From Lingula anatina (Eukaryota; Brachiopoda; Lingulata; Lingulida; Lingulidae), in NCBI RefSeq assembly GCF_001039355.2, contig NW_019775413.1, forward strand, positions 543,237-607,236: a DNA stretch of 64,000 nt. Direction: 5' to 3'. The translations under genes and the position numbers were made by a program. Below are positions 61,477-64,000 of the stretch, one piece after another (the stretch's first letter is position 1; each line of letters begins with the position of its first letter). Under the pieces are notes generated by a model. The model had not been told where the DNA came from. It made no database searches and was given only the letters and a program-made list of their open reading frames with translations.

Positions 61477-64000
61477 GGGCAGGGAGGGAAATGGGCGGTC
61501 GCCAGTCGCGACCGCTAAAACGAATTGGCGAGTGCCAATCTTAGTAACTGGTCCAAACGGGCGACTGCTCTATAAGCAGCAACAACATGAGAAAAATACG
61601 GGGTTTTTACTTGTCCTTAGATATTTTTCCTTTTTTTTAAAATCCGCTCCCAATTTTGTCTGCATCGAAGACTACGCGAGTTTCAGATGTGTTGACCTAT
61701 TTTAATGACGCTTCCGAACACGTCAGACGTTATTTGCATGCGACCTGACCTCTTGCATCAGACTGTCAATTTTGACCAATCAGATTTTACCACAGCATTC
61801 GCGCCATATGAAGTAGCAGAGCCTCGAGGATTGAAAAGCTACGTATGCAACAAACCTTTTTGGTAAAAATACTAATTTACTCGAGTGCTGTTTTGTAGTT
61901 TTGAAGGGTAAATATAATTCTTTAAATGGTTTCTGGTCTTTTTCGATGTCAATAGCTTATAGTTACATTCAAGATTTTACAAGAAACGTTACTTTTCCTG
62001 TTGGGGCCATTAGCATGCTGCCGAAATATTTTCTCATTGGAAATTAAATCAAAACTACATTTAGTGTGTGAATTGAATTAGTTCAACTTATCTTACAATT
62101 TTATAGCGATGTGGAGGTTTTTGCCTGGAAAAACACCGACAAATGACGAAAGCGAACAACCTAGCACTAAATGTAAAAAAAAAAAAAGAGAGCTCGGGTA
62201 CCTTCCTTTATAACAGCTACGGATTTTTGAGGAAAATAAAAAAGGCGAGGATTTTTTGCTCCGTTTTATGGTTATATTTCAACTTTTGAGACTTTGAAGT
62301 CACTTCCTATTTTGTGTTAATACAATGGGTGTTAACCCATTGTTCTAATTCCAAACCTTGTTTGGGTAAACAGTTTACCAGAGATTAATAACTCCTTTAT
62401 ATTTTTTAACCTAATAGTTAAAATACTTGATTCCTATTGTGTAATGTGGTGTCATTTCCTTTAACCATAAAAGGTGGGGAGAAAAAGCTGTTTAGTTTTT
62501 AAAATGTGAATAAATGTTGATGAATTTTTGGGAGTTATTTGGTTGATTTCAATTCTTTTAAATAAGTTCAAAATAAAAACATGAAAATTAAACTTCATTT
62601 GCTTTATTTTATTGGCGCATTTTAATAATAATTTAAAAAAAAAACGAAGTTGCTCAGTATGTTAAAACCATCCACCCCTTTTAGATTCTTTCATAATTGG
62701 ACCAGTGCCCCAAGGCCTAGGACCACTACCTCCAGAGTCAACTGGTCCAAGTGGACCAGAGCTGAAAAATTCCCATTTCCCTCCCTGTATGGGCCTGTAC
62801 GCCTCACACAATATGCCCCTCAAAACTGACTCGTACAACTATATGGTAACCATGGGTTTAGCCAACTGTTTACCATCCATAAGAGAGGCTGTACTCTGCT
62901 CAAACAAGCCATCCCAATGATGGCTGGATGCCCTGGTGGCTAAACCCTTGATAATAATCAAACTTATGTTGACATTCCAACAGACTGGAGGCTCTACATC
63001 ACTTTTCTAAGGTACTGTGCTTTGTGCAATTGATTTGTGCCCAAAATGGCAACTTGTAAGGAAGGAACTGCTCTGATTTTGTGCCTAACTAAAATTTTCT
63101 CTCTACATCTTTCTTTAAGTTCTAAAAAAATGAACTAGGAATATAGACATTTGGGTGTTGAAAACCCTCAGTTGCTACAAATAATTCAGTTAGGTCAAGA
63201 AAAAAACCTTATGATTTAACTTAAAAAAGCTTCTTAAATGAACAATTTCATACACACACAACATAACATGATCCTTCCCCTTCAATGGCTTAGATGTGAT
63301 TGTTTCATCTTGCATTAGCCTTCCTATTTGCTTTTCTTAAAAATTGGCACATCCACGTTTGTCCTTTTTCTCATCTTCCAAGAAGTGGTCAACTGTCTGA
63401 AAAAGTTCATTTATAAAGTGTTCTTTCTCAGGCCTTGTGTTTGACTATTTCAGAATTAAGGAGAATAGATTAGTCTTATCATCAGCTTGGTAGTGCATTG
63501 GAGCAATCGACCAGATTGTGAATCATTGGTCCATGCTGAATTCCTACAAGATTTGCATCAGTGTAGTCTTGAAGAGAAAAATGATTATGCCAGCATTTCT
63601 CGGTTATCTGTTTGTCTCATTGAATGGGTTGCTTTTTATTCTTGACCTTTTTTGCTCATGTATGGATCCTACAGGATTTGACTGGATGGTTTGAGCTTTA
63701 GGCAGTCGTTTCATCTCACCCCAATTTTGAAGTATTGTGTAGAATACAGCAACATTTGCCAGTTATTTAGTATAACAGTTGTACTCACAAAACATTTAAG
63801 TTGTTTTAATATGATGCATGTCAGTGAATGATTAACTTTTTCTGAAGGTTTGTCATTGGTTATTAAAGAGTTCCTGCTGATACAAAGAAAAAAATATGCA
63901 TAATTTGCACATATTGGCTTTTTTATTTTGCCATACTCAATCTATCTGAGAGGATCTAATTTTAGTATCAATACATCTCTTAAGTTAACTCTGTTTTTAG
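61053..64000 (+). other. ZDHHC intron 2 and window edge
   Basis: It begins with a G|GTAAAT donor. It contains a long (CA)n tract (about 61412-61474), a CpG-richer block (61480-62220) with a transposase-like start, and then AT-rich DNA. No third ZDHHC exon was found. Confidence 0.55.
62109..62213 (+). pseudogene. Possible N-terminal remnant of a hAT-type (ZNF862-like) transposase gene
   Basis: A 34-codon frame starts MWRFLPGKTPTNDESEQP, continues with a Lys-rich run (KCKKKKREL) and stops. Met-Trp-x-Phe-Leu followed by an acidic/Ser patch and a basic run resembles the start of domesticated or autonomous hAT-like ZNF862-type proteins, but nothing of the zinc finger or catalytic region follows. 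The surrounding block (61480-62220) has more CpG than the flanking intron, as expected of a recent insertion. Resemblance is from memory of the family and is weak. Confidence 0.3.

Overview
This is nuclear DNA of an invertebrate animal, most likely a marine, outbred and highly heterozygous one. Small exons with GT..AG borders are separated by kilobase introns. The sequence is AT-rich, with scattered CA/GT, ATT and poly-A/poly-G tracts. Several families of short inverted-repeat transposons sit in introns and spacers. The species cannot be fixed from the sequence. There are no operons, prokaryotic signals, CRISPR arrays, rRNAs or convincing tRNAs.

Layout. (1) 1-8838: the 3' end of RPA1 (replication protein A large subunit), plus strand; two last coding exons seen. 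(2) 12095-13639: an intronless SLC46-family (proton-coupled folate transporter-like) gene, plus strand. (3) 16548-25242: a rhodanese-domain gene present as one truncated copy (exons 1-3) and one complete copy (exons 1-4), plus strand. (4) 25243-37674: gene-poor DNA with two further large duplicated blocks. (5) 37675-57298: a minus-strand, multi-exon TLDc-domain gene of the MEAK7/TLDC1 type, with a 33-nt microexon and an alternative first exon. (6) 57679 to beyond 61052: the first two coding exons of a DHHC palmitoyltransferase (ZDHHC5/8-like), plus strand, head-to-head with the TLDc gene across about 380 bp.

Main observation. All the large duplications in 16.5-34.9 kb are bounded by single N characters (16871, 20360, 30125, 33976). 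The order and overlap of the pieces fit alternate-haplotype contigs (16872-20359 and 30126-33975) spliced into one chain better than real tandem duplication. The two versions differ by clean transposon presence/absence. A 175-bp element with an 8-bp target duplication and a 439-bp element with short inverted ends each have their empty site in the other version.

Other transposon structure read directly: two copies of a TTAA-flanked (piggyBac-like) MITE at 14962-15333 and 36316-36673; two copies of a larger element with about 38-bp inverted ends at about 24294-24972 and 58196-58997; a 317-bp MITE with GATAT target duplication at 38623-38939; inverted-repeat elements at 8248-8506 and 24002-24240; and a twofold tandem element at 52031-52455.

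The genes are unrelated housekeeping or membrane functions: DNA replication/repair, solute transport, sulfurtransferase-like chemistry, lysosome/mTOR-type TLDc signalling and protein S-acylation. Only the TLDc/ZDHHC pair shares visible regulatory DNA. I saw no new multi-gene system.
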